NCBI RefSeq assembly: GCF_027595985.1
Contig: NC_073308.1
Span: 12,926,511 to 12,990,510, forward strand
Length of the DNA stretch: 64,000 nucleotides
Source of the DNA: Sorex araneus
Taxonomy: Eukaryota > Chordata > Mammalia > Eulipotyphla > Soricidae
Direction: 5' to 3'
The notes below the pieces were generated by a model that saw nothing but the letters and a program-made list of their open reading frames with translations, was not told the DNA's origin and did no database searches. A program made the translations under genes and the position numbers. Positions 44,413 to 57,259 of the stretch are shown piece after piece. Positions within the stretch are counted from its first letter, which is position 1; each line of letters starts with the position of its first letter.

Positions 44413-45261
44413 CTTGGAGGAAAACACGGACACACATCATTCATCATTCACCCATTTCCCATGCTTCCTAGGATGGAGGTCTCTGGTCTTGTTAGGATAA
44501 CTACATCGGTACCTAGGTCTGGAGCCATGATGAGTCAAACCACTATGACCTGACACCTTGACAAAGTTTCCATGCATACCTGTGGCAGTTTTTAGACATT
44601 TGTTGGGTCCTTCCAAAGGGACCACACAGTCTCTCAAGAGACCATTACATGTAGCCTGGCTAGAAAAACAGGAATGACATGTAGTTGTGCTCACCACCAT
44701 GGCCCCAGCAAATGCCCTGTGCAATGAACAAACTGCCCACCACACTGAGAGAAAGCACTAGAGTCTGTCCAGAAGCCTTTCCACTGGTTGCCTCTGGATT
44801 TAGTCTCTCAGGCACCCTTTACCGGAAGTTTTGGTTGGGGGAGGTGATTCTATCGTCCCAGCTGCTTTATCCCAGATGCTGAACTAGAGTAAATGCCTGT
44901 GTGCAGTTAGCCAAGTTCTTTAGCACACTAGCTTTCATCCTGCAGACAATCGCCAGTGAGCAAAGAAGCCACAGGTATCAGCATCAAAGGCAGGAACCAC
45001 ACTGAGGCACGGCGATGGGTTTTGAGTGTGAACAGAGGAGACTGTGTGAACAGTCTCGAGCTTTACAGGCAGTGCGTGTGTACAGAGCAAGTGGGCGCTG
45101 AGTGGAGATAAGAAACGCAGCTCCCAGTTCAAGGACTCTGGTCATCAATGGAGAGGTCCCAAGGGACAGGGACCATGCTCTTTCCCACTCACCAGCAGTG
45201 CACCCCCAAGGGCAAGGTAGTTTCCATTTTCCCTCGGTTCCTTCTTATAAGAGTTAGAGAC

Positions 45262-45400
45262 AGAGGTTGGGGGATGTGCCTCAATGGTAAAGTACTTGGC
45301 TTGCATGTGTGAGGCCCTGGGTTCAATTCCTGGCACCACACTGAGCGCTGAGGCTAGAGTAGCCTCAAGCTACTGGAAAGAGAGTTAAAAGGGCCTTTTG
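45262..45400 (+). mobile_element. ID-type tRNA-derived SINE
   Basis: 'ggggatgtgcctcaatggta' to 'ggttcaattcctggcacca' resembles tRNA-Ala-derived ID elements more than the main SINE head. It lies in an LRRC37 intron. Confidence 0.6.
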
Positions 45401-45650
45401 GGCGTGAGCCTCCAACTTTGGTCTCTGGCACCATATGGCCTCCCTGAGCACAGGTGGGCTGTGATCCCTGAGAGCAGAGCCACCCCACATGGGGGACTGA
45501 GCAGCCTGGCCTTACGGGGCCCTAAGACACTAATGCTGAACTCAGGCCAGGTCATAGGGCCAAGTAGCACACGGAAGGGCTCCAGAGTCCCTAAGCACGG
45601 CGGGGAAGGACACTCCAAGGTAAATGAAAGATTGACAGACTAATATTTAC

Positions 45651-45694
45651 CTGGATCTTCCATCTTTACACTCCTCTGGTCTATGAGAATAAAT
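45651..45694 (-). CDS. LRRC37: LRRC37 microexon (44 bp)
   Basis: Between AAACAG|ATTTAT and ATCCAG|GTAAAT. It encodes IYSHRPEECKDGRS, aligned with the ICCHRRSLQEDEEGFS segment just inside the membrane. The shrew version lacks the paired Cys. Confidence 0.75.
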
Positions 45695-46184
45695 CTGTTT
45701 AAAAAAAAATATGATCATGATTATCGCGGTGACCAATCTCTATACAACCTTATTAAATCCATTGATTTTGCTGTACCTACTCACTGATGTCACTTTTTGA
45801 GAACAGGAATTCTCTTCTGATTAATAGTCCCTGGACTCTCCTACAGCACATGACTTAAGGGGCACAGTTAGGAATACAGCTTAGTGACTGTTTTAGAGAA
45901 ATTCAGGACATTAATCCAGATTTAAAATTTTAAAAAAATGAGGTAGGAAACAAAGTATCTGCCAATACCCAAACACAGAAACATTCTTTTTAACAATGTT
46001 TTCTAAACAATGTCAAGAACCAGTCTGATGCCTTTCCCATCGCCACTATTCATCCCCAGTGAGGAGTCCACCTCAATGCAACGAGCAGAGTCGAGTCTTA
46101 CAGGAGACAAAACTTGGTTGCAATTGCAATGTTTCCTCCCCAAACAAACCAAATCCAATAAAGCTTCTATGAGATATGTCGATT

Positions 46185-47375
46185 CCTGGAGCTATAAATA
46201 TACAGTGGATGGGGCACTTCCCTTGAACGTGGTTGACCCAGATTCGATCCCAGGACCCCAGATAGTTCCCTGAACCCTATTGGGAGTGATCCCTGAGAGC
46301 AGAGCCAGGAATAAGCCCTGAGCACAGATAGCCCCCAATAAATAAATAAGTAAATCAATATGTCAACTGTTAGACCGACTTCTACTGAAATTTCAATACT
46401 TTAAACATTTCCGTGTTTTTGTCCTTAAGGAGATAAAATGGAACAGTGGAATAAGGAGCACGGGCTGCTTTGCATGTGACCCTCATGTTTGAAAGTGGGA
46501 TGATGGGGCTGGGGAGGTAGCTCAGTGGGAGAATGCCTGCCTTGCATGCAGGAGACGGGGGTTTGGTACCCAGCATGACAAGAACAGCAAGAATGGAGGG
46601 ATGCTAATGCTGCCCTTAGAGGACTGCGAGGATTAAACCAGACAACATATAGGAAACGCCTTGTACTGTGGTTGGCATAAATCAGTGCTGTGTTTGCTGG
46701 TGATGTCACAAATGAGCAGCTTACACATATCAAAGGCTCAGAGAGCTCTTCCTCAGCACCGTCACTTCTAATTTATTCTAATTCTTTGTTGGTTGTTGTG
46801 GTGGTGCCAGGGATCGAACCCAGGGCCTCACACACGCAAGACAAGTGCAACACCACTAACCTAGATCCCGAACCCCTTCAATCACATTTTGCTGTTGTTT
46901 TTTTTTTAAGGCTCTACCTGGCAGTTGGTACTTGTGGGGGCTACTTCTGGAGTGGTACTCAGGGACCAGGTAGCACTATGGCTAGCACCTGGGGTTCCCA
47001 TGTGCAAAGTGAGTTGAAGTTTTAGTCTTTTGAGTTATCTCCCTGGCCCTTAAATCACTTATTTAATGTGCCTGCTGGGAAAAGTCAGTGGTGTGTAATT
47101 GAACAGTAGACAGATGTAGCTGAGCTCCTTGGAGTAACTACTGCACGCCTGCCATGATCAGAGTAGCCCAATGAGGGCTCAGGCTGCAGTATGCGTATGT
47201 TTGGTTTGGGAGCCACCCAGCATATGCAGGAACAACTTGATTTGCTCTTTGGGAGGAGCTCCTGATGGCCCTGGTGGGTCTGCGGGACCATGTAGTGCTG
47301 AGGATAGAATCCAGGTCTCCGTCATGCAAAGTATGGAAACTAGCCCTCGGAGCTATCACCCCTGTCTTAGCTGCA
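46185..47375. mobile_element. Intronic SINE cluster, two types
   Basis: The main SINE family occurs at about 46185-46345 (+), 46900-47050 (-) and 47190-47375 (-, decayed). The ID-type tRNA-derived head occurs at 46505-46580 (+, 'gctggggaggtagctcagtg') and 46795-46880 (-). Confidence 0.65.
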
Positions 47376-47599
47376 GTTTTAACTTCATCTACCAGGACAG
47401 ACCTTAAACCTAAAGAGGGCTACTGCACTGATCAGCAGGACAACAACACCTTTATCTTTCAGTCCCAGGAGGGTGGAGATTCTCCATTTTGATCCTTCCA
47501 GTCAACAAGGAAAGTAGTCAGTAGAAGAATGTCAGTGAGTGGTGAGTACATCAAACCACTGACATTCTTTTGAATTTAAAAGAGGAAAAAAAATTATAT

Positions 47600-47790
47600 T
47601 GGGACCAGAGAGAGAGTGAGAGAGCTGAATGGTCCGAGTGCATGCTTTGCATGCAGAAGGTCCAGGCTGGATCCATAGCTCTGCAAGGTGCCCTGAGCAC
47701 CACCAGAAGTGACACTCCCCCCCCGCCCCGCCCCCCGCAATGAGCTGGGGGGCAGGACCTGAACATTGCAGGGTGTAGTCCCCAAACAGC
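47600..47790 (+). mobile_element. Intronic plus-strand SINE
   Basis: Diverged copy with a C-run in its 3' half. Confidence 0.7.
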
Positions 47791-48006
47791 ACACAGGGGG
47801 TTCATCTTTTTGTTTCATCTCTATCCTTCTTATCTTCAAAGTTATCTAAGAGCTTGTTATTTTGGTTTCACTTCCACAGTGACCTCCCAGGAGTCAGGTT
47901 TCTTCACAAGCCCTGGGATCATCTTTGCAATATGAGAAGCAAGCACACCTCATTACTCAAGACTGAAGAGGAAAATCAAGTGTCATAGGAGGAAAAGGGG
48001 CTTCTA

Positions 48007-48201
<195 letters not shown>

Positions 48202-48214
48202 TTATTTTTATGCA

Positions 48215-48375
48215 TTATTTTTGGGGGGCCACACCCAGTGATGATCAGGGGTTACTCCTGGCTCTGCAATTCGAAATCACTCCTGGAGGACCAAAAGGGA
48301 TGCTGGGGATAGAATTTGGGGTGTTGGCATGCAAGGCAAGTGCCTAACCCACTGTACTATCGCCCCGGCACCCAA
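48215..48375 (-). mobile_element. Intronic antisense SINE
   Basis: Lies about 30 bp upstream of the transmembrane exon's acceptor on the minus strand. Blocks run from 'ggccacacccagtgatgatc' to 'gtactatcgccccgg'. Confidence 0.8.
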
Positions 48376-48889
48376 GAACAATTAGACAAAAAAATGGGAA
48401 GGATTCTTAAGCACATTAGAAAGAATGGCTAACTATTCTTATACAGTCTAAAATCCCATTCTCTCAAATGAGTGGACTATAGGCTTTTGTTTGATATGTT
48501 TTGGGGTTGTTTTGTTTTTGTTTTCAGCCCATACCCAGGGTCCTCAGAGCTACTGCTGGCTCAGTGCTCAGGGGCACTCGTGTTGAACTTTCTCCTTGGC
48601 CCCAATATGTTCTTACAGAGCACACCAGATATGTTACACCATCTTGTCTGTAGCCTTTCCTTCTACAATTTATTTATCTGGTGTGTTAGGTCCTCTCACA
48701 CCTCTCCTAGGAACAGTGCTACCTTTCTATAAATGAGCACAGGGACCATCATTATTGTAGTCAAAATTGTGTGGCCACAAAAAAGAGAGCGAGCAAGTAA
48801 AAGAGAGAGAGCCAAGAGACCCTGGTCTTCCTGCTCGTGTTCTTTCATGGCATGGCCTGAGAGCCCCAGAAGCCCCTGAGCCTGGTCAC

Positions 48890-49028
48890 TGTGAGATACA
48901 GTTACAGAGCTTTCCTGATTGTTATCCAGTGTCAGCCATTCAGTGCTCCAACACCTGTCCCTCCACCAGTGTACATTACCCCCCATCAACATCCCTGTAT
49001 CCCTCCTGCCACCTCCCCCCACCCTCAA

Positions 49029-49086
<58 letters not shown>

Positions 49087-49400
49087 CTGTCCCTCTCTTT
49101 CACCTTTTCTTTCCGCCTCTCTCTTTTCCCATTTCTTCCCTCTCCCTTCTCTCTTGCTGTCTCCTCTCTCCTCTCACTCTACACCCCCCTGTTGGACATT
49201 ATAGTTTGCAATGCAGATACTGAGAGGTCATCATGTTTGATCCTTTACTCACTTTCAGCACACGTCTCCCATCCAGAGGGATCCCTTCCAACTATCATTG
49301 TTATCGTGATCCCTTCTCTATCCCAGCTGCCCTCTCTCCCAGCCCTTGAGGCAGGCTTTCAACTGTGGACCATTCATCCTGGTCGTTGTTTCTAAATGTC
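48890..49400 (-). mobile_element. L1 3' end, antisense, in LRRC37 intron
   Basis: Reverse complement of the L1 tail: 'gtgagatacagttacagagc', 'gtccctccaccagtg', then after a (CT)n tract 'gtttgcaatgcagatactgag' and 'catctcccatccagag'-like sequence. Confidence 0.8.
49034..49082 (+). repeat. (CT)n microsatellite
   Basis: About 24 CT units followed by a further C/T-only region to about 49190. On the transcribed (minus) strand it is a GA tract. Confidence 0.95.
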
Positions 49401-49530
49401 CTTGGGTGTTAATCTCATACTAAGATTTAATTTATTTTTTAACATCCCAAAAATGAGTGCAATCATTCTGTTTGTCCTTCTTCTGACTTATTTCACTTAT
49501 GAGACTCTATGAAAAAAAATCTGTCCTCAC

Positions 49531-51272
49531 CTCACTTTCCTCTGGCTGTTTCTGTTCATCCTGGCCTTCGGTATTGTCACTGATGAAGTTCTCAGTCTTC
49601 CACTGGTCCGTATCCCATTCTGGCTTGGGAACCTTTCCTTCCTCCTGCTCACTGAGACGCTTCATCAGGAGGCCGGTTTCAGAGAGGAGCGTGGCACATG
49701 CCAGCTTCAACTGAGGCTCAGAGCAGTCCGTTTTTAGAGTCCGCATCATGTGAGCAATGAGCTTCCTCACGTTATTGTTGGGGATAAGGGACCGCAGCTG
49801 CTGGATGTATTCCATCTCCAGTTGTTCTCTTGGGTCTGGTCTTTGTGTGGCAGAGACGATGTCTGTGGCCACGTTGTGATATTCCCACTGCATCTCGCTG
49901 GACTGCTTGACAGTCGGCATGAGGTTGTCCACCATCGGGGTGTCCTTCTCATGGGAGGTGCCTTTGCTACCGACAGTTTTCTCTGGCACCGTGATGCCTC
50001 TGGTGTTTGTCCCATTAGCAGCATGCGTGCTTTCTGCAGTCCTTTTTCCTGCAGATGAGTGTGAAGGTTGAAAGGACTGGAGCAAAGGTTTGTCCTGATC
50101 TCTCCAAGACAGAGACTCCTCTCTTGGTGGGGACTTGATGAGGCTCTTCACCGCAGCGAAAGGAGGCCGCTTGGCGTCTCGCACCGGCCTCTCCGGTGCT
50201 GATTCCTTCGTCTCTGTATTCGATCTGGCTTTGGCCCTTCTGCGTCCCAGGTGAGAGTAAGATTTCTGAAAATTATAATTTGTTCCATTGTGTGGGATGG
50301 GCCTGGGAAACTTCATGTTCCGAACCCTGGCATCTGCGTCTTCTAAAACGCGGAGAATGTCCCTTAGGTCTTTGGGGTTCTCGGATGGGACTTTAGGAGT
50401 GGCGGCAGATGGGCTGCCCATGGAGAACTCTTTCAGGGGCATGGAGAACACCGCCTTGTGCTCCTGGATGGAGGAGGCCTCTTCATTGAAGGAGTTTTCC
50501 ACCCATTTCGTGGGCCTCCCTGCCAAGGGAAGCTCTTTCGGTTCTCTTGGGGCCGGCTGCCTGAGCCTTCTTTTTTGGGCAATGTTCCCCGTCGTGGGCA
50601 GAGCCTCCCCTTTCCTTAGGCTGTGCTGATTGCCCCCTTCTTTGAAGCGCCTCTTCTGGAGGCCCCCGGGGTTCTTGAACGTGCTGCTCATCTGCAGTGC
50701 TTGCCTCTCCCCCTCCTCCACCTTTCCTAAGTGCTTTCTCTTTGGCCAGACAGTTTTCAATTTCTTCGGAAAGATGTGATGTTTCAGTTTGGGCCCAAAA
50801 AGTATGGAACTGACCAGCGTGGCAGTTTTCTCTCTCTTTCTAGCTTTGTGAACTTTTGCTTGAGTTCCTGCATTTATCAAGCTTTCCAGAAAATGGAGAC
50901 TTTTCGACTTATTGTATGTTGTATTGTTGGAGTCGAGCTGTAGAGACATCGGAATTGTGCTATTCTTCAAATGTTCCAGAGGATTTGCTCCATCTTGCAT
51001 ATCTGAAAAAAGGAGCTTAACGAAGGATAACAATGTTGATTCAAAATCTCCTATGTTCCCATCCAGGAGAAAAGGCACTATGTAATTTAGCCCAGTACTG
51101 ATATCACTCTCATCATTCACGTCTAGCTGCTCGTTCACTAAAAGGGACATGCTGTTCCTCTCTGGCGAGGTGTTCTCCGATTCAATGGTTAGCTCGGTGC
51201 TGGTTGTCCTCTTTCGGGCCTGTAAAACCTTCATGAAGTCCCCTTTGGTGTTGCTTATGGACTCTTCCTCAT
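49531..51272 (-). CDS. LRRC37: LRRC37 large extracellular exon (LRRC37 C-terminal domain)
   Basis: 1742 bp, opening after TTTTGACAG|AT and closing at GTGAG|GTGAGG. It completes an Asp codon at its start and leaves phase 0 at its end, with 580 open codons. Landmarks are GDFMKVLQARK near the start, NVNDES/NYIVPFLL-type segments, many basic Pro-rich stretches, SAAKSLI-like AAVKSLIKSPP, RSLIPNNNVRKLIAHMMRTL near the end (about 49745-49800) and WDTDQWKTENFI before the membrane. It corresponds to the conserved LRRC37A/B C-terminal domain. Lys/Arg-rich internal segments are consistent with proteolytic processing, which is an inference. Confidence 0.95.
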
Positions 51273-51444
51273 CTGTCAAAAAGAAAGAGCTTGCTTGTCA
51301 TCATGAAAGATGACTGGGGAGAATTTTGGGAGCATCGACAGACAGAAATCCCAGGCAAGCAAATAAGTAATCAGTAAATGAATGCCGTATGGTGGGACGG
51401 GGAACAGGGAAACCCTAAATTTACACCTATGATTGACAAAAGGC

Positions 51445-51697
51445 TGGCTGGAGCGATAGCACTGCAGTTGGGCATTCGCCTTTCACGCGGATGACCCGAG
51501 TTCGATTCCTTCGCCTCTCTCAGAGAGCCCAGCAAGCTACTGAGAGTATGGAGCCCTCGCGGCAGAGCCTGGCAAGCTACCCGTGCGTATTGGATATGCC
51601 AAAAACAGTAACAATAAGTCTCTCAATGAGAGACGTTACTGGTGCCCGCTCGAACAAATCGATGAGCAATGGGATGACAGTGACAGTGATTGACAAA
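51445..51697 (+). mobile_element. Full longer-subtype SINE with RTE-type tail
   Basis: Best-preserved sense copy: 'ggctggagcgatagcactgc' to 'gggatgacagtgacagtga', flanked by 'attgacaaaagg' on both sides (about 51432 and 51691), a target duplication. Confidence 0.95.
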
Positions 51698-51756
51698 AGG
51701 AGTAATGAAGTGGTCATCGCTATTTATTCAGAATAAATAAGGCATGAAGCTCAGTA

Positions 51757-52026
51757 CATGTCACTATCACTGTCATCCCATTGTTCATCTATTTACTCGA
51801 ACAGGCACCAATAAGGTCTCCATTCCTCGAAGCCCAGAGATTTTGCAGCCTCTCCTTACTCATCTTTCCCAATGACTAGAGACTCTTTCAGGGTCAGGAG
51901 AATGAAACCTATCATTACTGCTTTTGGCATATTGAATACACCACAGGTAGCTTGCCAGGCTCTGCCCATGTGAGTGGGATTGTCTCAGTAGTTTGCCGGG
52001 CTCTCAGAGAGGTATATTTATATGTG

Positions 52027-52058
<32 letters not shown>

Positions 52059-52290
52059 CATATATATTACTCTATATGTCACTGTCACTGTCATCCCATT
52101 GCTCATCGATTTGCTCAAGCGGGCACCAGTAACGTCTCTCATTGAGAGACTTATTGTTACTGTTTTTGGCATATCCAATACGCATGGGTAGCTTGCCAGG
52201 CTCTCTGAGAGGGGCGGAGGAATCGAATTTAGGTCAGGTGCGTGAAAGGTGAATGACCAACCACTGTGCTATCGCTCCGACTGCTCTACA
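51757..52290 (-). mobile_element. Two antisense longer-subtype SINEs joined at a (TA)n tract
   Basis: 51757-52018 and 52075-52290 are separated by alternating TA/TG (about 52016-52072). The first carries the extra 'cccagagattttgcagcctc' block also seen in the LTR SINE at 39.6 kb. Confidence 0.88.
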
Positions 52291-52379
52291 TGTATGTTAT
52301 GTGCATATATATATATATATACTAATTTAATAGATATAGATAAATTCACTCAGTACATGTATTTAGGATTATTCCACTG

Positions 52380-52545
52380 GAGGGCAGAGTGACAGTAGAG
52401 TAGATAAAGTACTTGTCTTCTACGCAGCCAACCTGGATCTGATCCCCAGCACCCCATAGGGTCCCTCAAGCCTTACCAGGCCTGACCCCTGAACACAAAG
52501 TCAGGAGTAAACTTTGAGCAACTCTGAGTATGCCCCCAAACAAGC
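52380..52545 (+). mobile_element. Diverged plus-strand SINE
   Basis: 'agagtagataaagtacttg' to 'gagtatgccccc'. A short antisense trace follows at 52670-52720. 52730-53435 has no recognised feature. Confidence 0.7.
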
Positions 52546-53439
52546 AAACACACAAACAATAATAATATGATTATTCCACTGATCCCCAAGGACCAAGTGC
52601 CTAGTATTCAAGAGAAATATTTGCTGCCCAGTTAGACTCTTTACAGATCAACAATGACTTCTGTTTTATTTTTTGGCCATTCCCAGCCATGCTCAGGGGT
52701 TACTCCTGGTTCTGCTTCAGAATTCTAGCAATTCTGATTTCTAGGAATTCAGAATTGAAGTCTGTTGAGTTATGAATTCAACATAATCTGGTTCCAACTG
52801 TATTCTGTGAATCTGAAAGTATTTCAGATCATTAAAAACTAACTAACCTTGGGTCTGTGATTCAGCCACAGGACAGGATTGATGCACAGCTGACTTAAAT
52901 AACATGCATCTTAGAGATAAGTGACCTTCCTCTATGATTAAGGAGGAGTGTTTTAGATAGAGAAAAATTAAGATTAAAATTGAGCAAGTTCCAAATTCTG
53001 ATTTAAAGTCTACACTTTTTGAGTAAAATATACCTTTCTTAATGTCTACCTGCTCTTCATGCTTATTGGTTTATATAAACACTGAACTAATTTAATAATT
53101 TATTCTTTGTGCTGATAGTTTTACTCTTTTAATAACACAATTTAACACTAAGGTCCATGTTAGAATCTATCTTATAACTGTTATAAGCTAATTGAAAAAT
53201 ATTAATGCCATCAATCACTATTAACATTTGAAAACTTTTCATAATGTATCATTGGGATGGCTATGAGATTAGTTCCTGGTATGTCAAACAAATCACATGT
53301 ATTTGGATCTTCTTTAGGTTTATCAGAGAAACTATTTAATAAAGTTTGCAGACATAATAATGCAGCTATTAGATAATTCAACCCTGAGTTAGAGGAGCAT
53401 AAGAATAAGCCCAAGAACAACCTCAAATATATGATCATC

Positions 53440-54985
53440 TAATCTTTGATAAGGGAGCAAGAAATGTGAAGTGGAACAAGGAAAGCCTCTTTAACAAATG
53501 GTGCTGGCATACCTGGGCAACCACATGCAAAAAAATGGGCTTAGACCTCGACCTGACACCAGGCACAAAAATCAGATCAAAATGGATTAAAGATCTCAAC
53601 ATCAGAGCACAGTCCATAAGGTACATCGAAGACAAGGTCGGAAAAACCCTCCACGATATTGAAGCTAAAGGTATCTTCAAAGATGACATGCAACTAACCA
53701 ACCAAGTGGAAACAGAGATAAACAAATGGGACTATATTAAACTAAGAAGCTTCTGCACCGCAAAAGATACCATGACCAAAATACAAAGGCAATCTACAGA
53801 ATGGGAAAGGATATTCACCCAATACCCATCCGATAAGGGGTTGATATCAAGGGTATATAAAGCACTGGTTGAACTCTACAAGAAGAAAACATCCAACCCC
53901 ATCAGAAAATGGGACGAAGAAATAAACAGAAACTTTCCCAAGGAAGAGATACGAATGGCCAAAAGGCACATGAAAAAGTGCTCTACATCACTAATCATCA
54001 CGGAGATGCAGATCAAAACAACCATGAGATACCACCTCACACCATAGAGAATGGCACACATCCAAAAGAACAAAAGCAACCACTGCTGGAGAGGATTGGG
54101 GAGAAAGGGACCCTTCTACACTTCTAGTGGGAATGCCGACTGGTTCAGCCCCTTTGGAAAACAAAATGGACGCTTCTCAAACAACTAGAAATTTAGCTTC
54201 CATTTAATCCAGCAATACCACTTCTGGGAATATATCCTGGACAAACAAAAAAAAATATAGTCGAAATGACATCTGCACTTATATGTTCATCGCAGCACTG
54301 CTTACAATAGCAAGAATCTGGAAAAAACCTGAGTGCCCTAGAACAGATGACTGGTTAAAGAAACTTTGGTACATCTATACAATGAAATATTATGCAGCTG
54401 TTAGAAAAGGTGAAGTCATGAACTTTGCATATAAGTGGATCAACATGGAAAGTATCATGCTAAGTGAAATGAGTCAGAAAGAGAGGGACAGACATAGTAA
54501 GACTGCACTCATCTGTGGAATATAAAATAACAGAGTAGGAGACTAACACCCAAGAATAGTAGTATATAATACCAAGGTTGGCTCCATGGCTTGGAAGCTG
54601 GCCTCACATGCTGGGGGAAAGGCAGCCCGGATAGAGAAGGGAACACCAAGTAAACTGTGGTTGGACATCCTGCTCGGGAAGGGAGATGCGTGCAGAAAGT
54701 AGACTAGAGACTGAACACGATGGCCACTCAATACCCCTATCACAAACCACAACACCCAAAAGGAGAGAGAGGACAAAATGGAATACCCTGCCACAGAGGC
54801 GGGATGGGGTGGGGAGGACGGGATTGGAGAGTGGGAGGGATACTGGGTTCATTGGTGGTGGAGAATGGACACTGGTGAAGGGATGGGTTCTCAAACATTG
54901 TATGAGGGAAACACAAGCACGAAAATGGGTAAATTTGTAACTATACCCTCACAGTGACTCACAAATTAAAAAAATAAACATATTA
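53440..54985 (+). mobile_element. L1: ORF2 C-terminus and 3' UTR, antisense to LRRC37
   Basis: A frame open for 193 residues (53466-54047) reads [40 protein letters not shown] and [20 protein letters not shown], the ORF2 C-terminal region. After a frame change it continues as MFIAALLTIARIWKK and YYAAVRKGEVM. Then come the 3' UTR with G-rich block and an A-rich end. It is 5'-truncated and relatively young by its long open frame. Confidence 0.93.
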
Positions 54986-54989
54986 AAAA

Positions 54990-55880
54990 AAGAAGAAGTT
55001 TAGAAGGAAGCCTCCAATTCAACCCGTGGTTCTCCAGTAGATGGAGGACAATTTAATTAGTGGAAATCTAGTTCAGTTTGGCGATATCCAAGAAGACACA
55101 AGTTGCCCTGTTTGCTAATAGAACAGCTTATCTCTTCCAGGGTGGTTGAGAGAATGATATCAGATAGATCAGGTGAAAAAATGCGTCATTGCAGCAATTG
55201 ATACAGATATAATATAAAATTTTCTCCGTAATTTCTAAGACTTTTTGTTCAGGATAAAGAGACTTTCACAGAATCCTCATTGAAAGTATGAGTTAAGTTA
55301 GTGAGGCATTAACATGCAAGGTATGAATGTGTTCAAAACTGGGGGCATGTAAAGCTAACCTAAGAGAAGGTACTGAAAAGATTGTTTAACAAGAAAGGCA
55401 GGTGCATGCCGGAGGCAAGGATATTATTTGATAAGCAGGGATGACCCAGAAATGCTCAAAATCTATAATCCTAGATAAGAAAGGTGGCTGTGCAATCAGG
55501 ACCAAGAGGTTACGGATGGCTCTGGGAAACCACGATTCCTAAGAGAAATCCAAAAATGTGGAAAAATATGGCCTTTTTAGTCGAATTCTGATGGGTATTC
55601 TTAAATGTGTCTTGAAGAATCTTTAAGGAAGAATAAACGAGGATACATATTAAAGAATAAGCCCAAGAAATTTGAATGGTTTAATGTACTACAAAAATAA
55701 TATTTTTTATTTTTTTAGTTAGTTATTTTTATGGCTCACAATTATCACGTTTGACAAAAGTTTAACAAAACAAGCCTGCTGTTGATCATAATAAGGTGTA
55801 CTAAGCAAATATGTAAAATGATATATGATAAAGTTTAGACTTGGTGCTCTGAATGCATCAAAAAGATAAACTACATTTGA
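54990..55880. other. Intronic unique sequence
   Basis: AT-rich, no feature recognised. Confidence 0.45.
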
Positions 55881-55884
55881 AAAA

Positions 55885-56905
55885 TAGTTGGATTTTTTTG
55901 GGGGGAGGGGACTACATGGCAATGCTTAGGGGGTACTTCTGGTTCTGCACTCAGAAATCACTCATGATAGCGTTTGGGGGACCATATGAGATGCCAGGGA
56001 TTGAATCCGGGTTGGTTACACGCAAGGCAATCACTTTACCTGCTTTACTATCTCCAGCCAAAAAAAAATCTTTATCATGGCTAAATATTTACTTTAATTA
56101 AATTTTACATGTGCCTATTACTTATACTTGTTTGCATAATTGTTGATAGTATACTTTTAAAATAATATAGAACCGCCTTATAAAAGTAGATAAATGCAGG
56201 GCTAGAGAGAGAGTACAGAAGGTAGAGCATTCACCTTGCATGTGTCCAACCCAGATTTGATCCCTGGAATCTCACGTGTTCCCTGAACACTAGCAGAAGT
56301 AATTCCTGAGTGCAGAGCCAGGAGTAAGCCCTGAGCATTAATGGGTGTGGCCCCCAAAAGCAAATTAAAAATTAATTTAAAAATCTTTTTTTAAGGTAAT
56401 TATGTCCAGCAGGCTGGAGTTATCGATAGAACAGTGGGTAGGGCATTTGCCTTGAATGCAGCCAACCCGGGTTCGATTCCTCCGTCCCTCAGGAGAGCCT
56501 GGCAAGCTACTGAGAGTATCCCACCTGCACGGCAGAGCCTGGTAAGCTCCCGTGGCTTATTCGATATGCCAAAAACAGTAACAACAAGTCTCACAATGGA
56601 GACGTTAGTGATGCCCTCTCAGCAACTCGATGAACAACGAGACAACAGTGCTACAGTGCTACAGTGCTGCTCTCAGAAACTATTCTGGGTGGTGCCTGGG
56701 GGACCACATGGGATGCTGGGAATCGAACCCAGGTTGACTGCATGAAAGGGAAGCACCCAGGGACTGGAGCGATAGCACAGCAGGTAGGTCATTTGCTTTG
56801 CATGTGGTCAGTCCGGATTCGAATCCCAGCATCCCATATGGTCCCCTGAGCACTGCCAGAGCCAGGAGTAACCCTTGTGTATCACCGGTTGTGACCCAAT
56901 AAAGA
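55885..56905. mobile_element. Five SINE copies in about 1 kb
   Basis: 55885-56062 (-), 56198-56380 (+), 56408-56668 (+, longer subtype ending 'caacagtgctacagtgctac'), 56669-56757 (-, fragment) and 56758-56905 (+). The juxtaposed opposite copies could form inverted-repeat RNA in the LRRC37 pre-mRNA. Confidence 0.85.
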
Positions 56906-57259
56906 AAAAAAAAAGGCAAGCACTCTTTCCATTAAATCATCTCTCCAGTCCCTCAACTATGACTTGTTATACTCCCATACCTTTATCCTGTCCTGCCCAT
57001 ATAGAGAGGACTTTTCTCTCTACCTCTTTTGGGTGATAATATTCTTATTACCATCATAGACGAAGAAGAAATTCTTCCAGAAATCAGATCCTCATCTGAA
57101 TGCACCCTTCCTCCACCTACCCACTAATTCTTTCGCTTATTAGCCTTTAGTGTGATGTTGTTGAATCTGGGCAGATGTCTAAGGATAGGTTAATGGATTT
57201 GCCAGAGTATATGTCAATGTGCAATGTTGATAAAATCTAGAAAATAATCTTTTTTGTTT

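Noticed and set aside
49750..50943. Plus-strand frames antisense to the large LRRC37 exon
   Set aside because: They are shadows of the coding strand; the minus-strand frame is continuous and matches a known family.
53466..54047. 193-residue frame as a novel intronic gene
   Set aside because: It is the L1 ORF2 C-terminus followed by an L1 3' UTR and A-rich tail.
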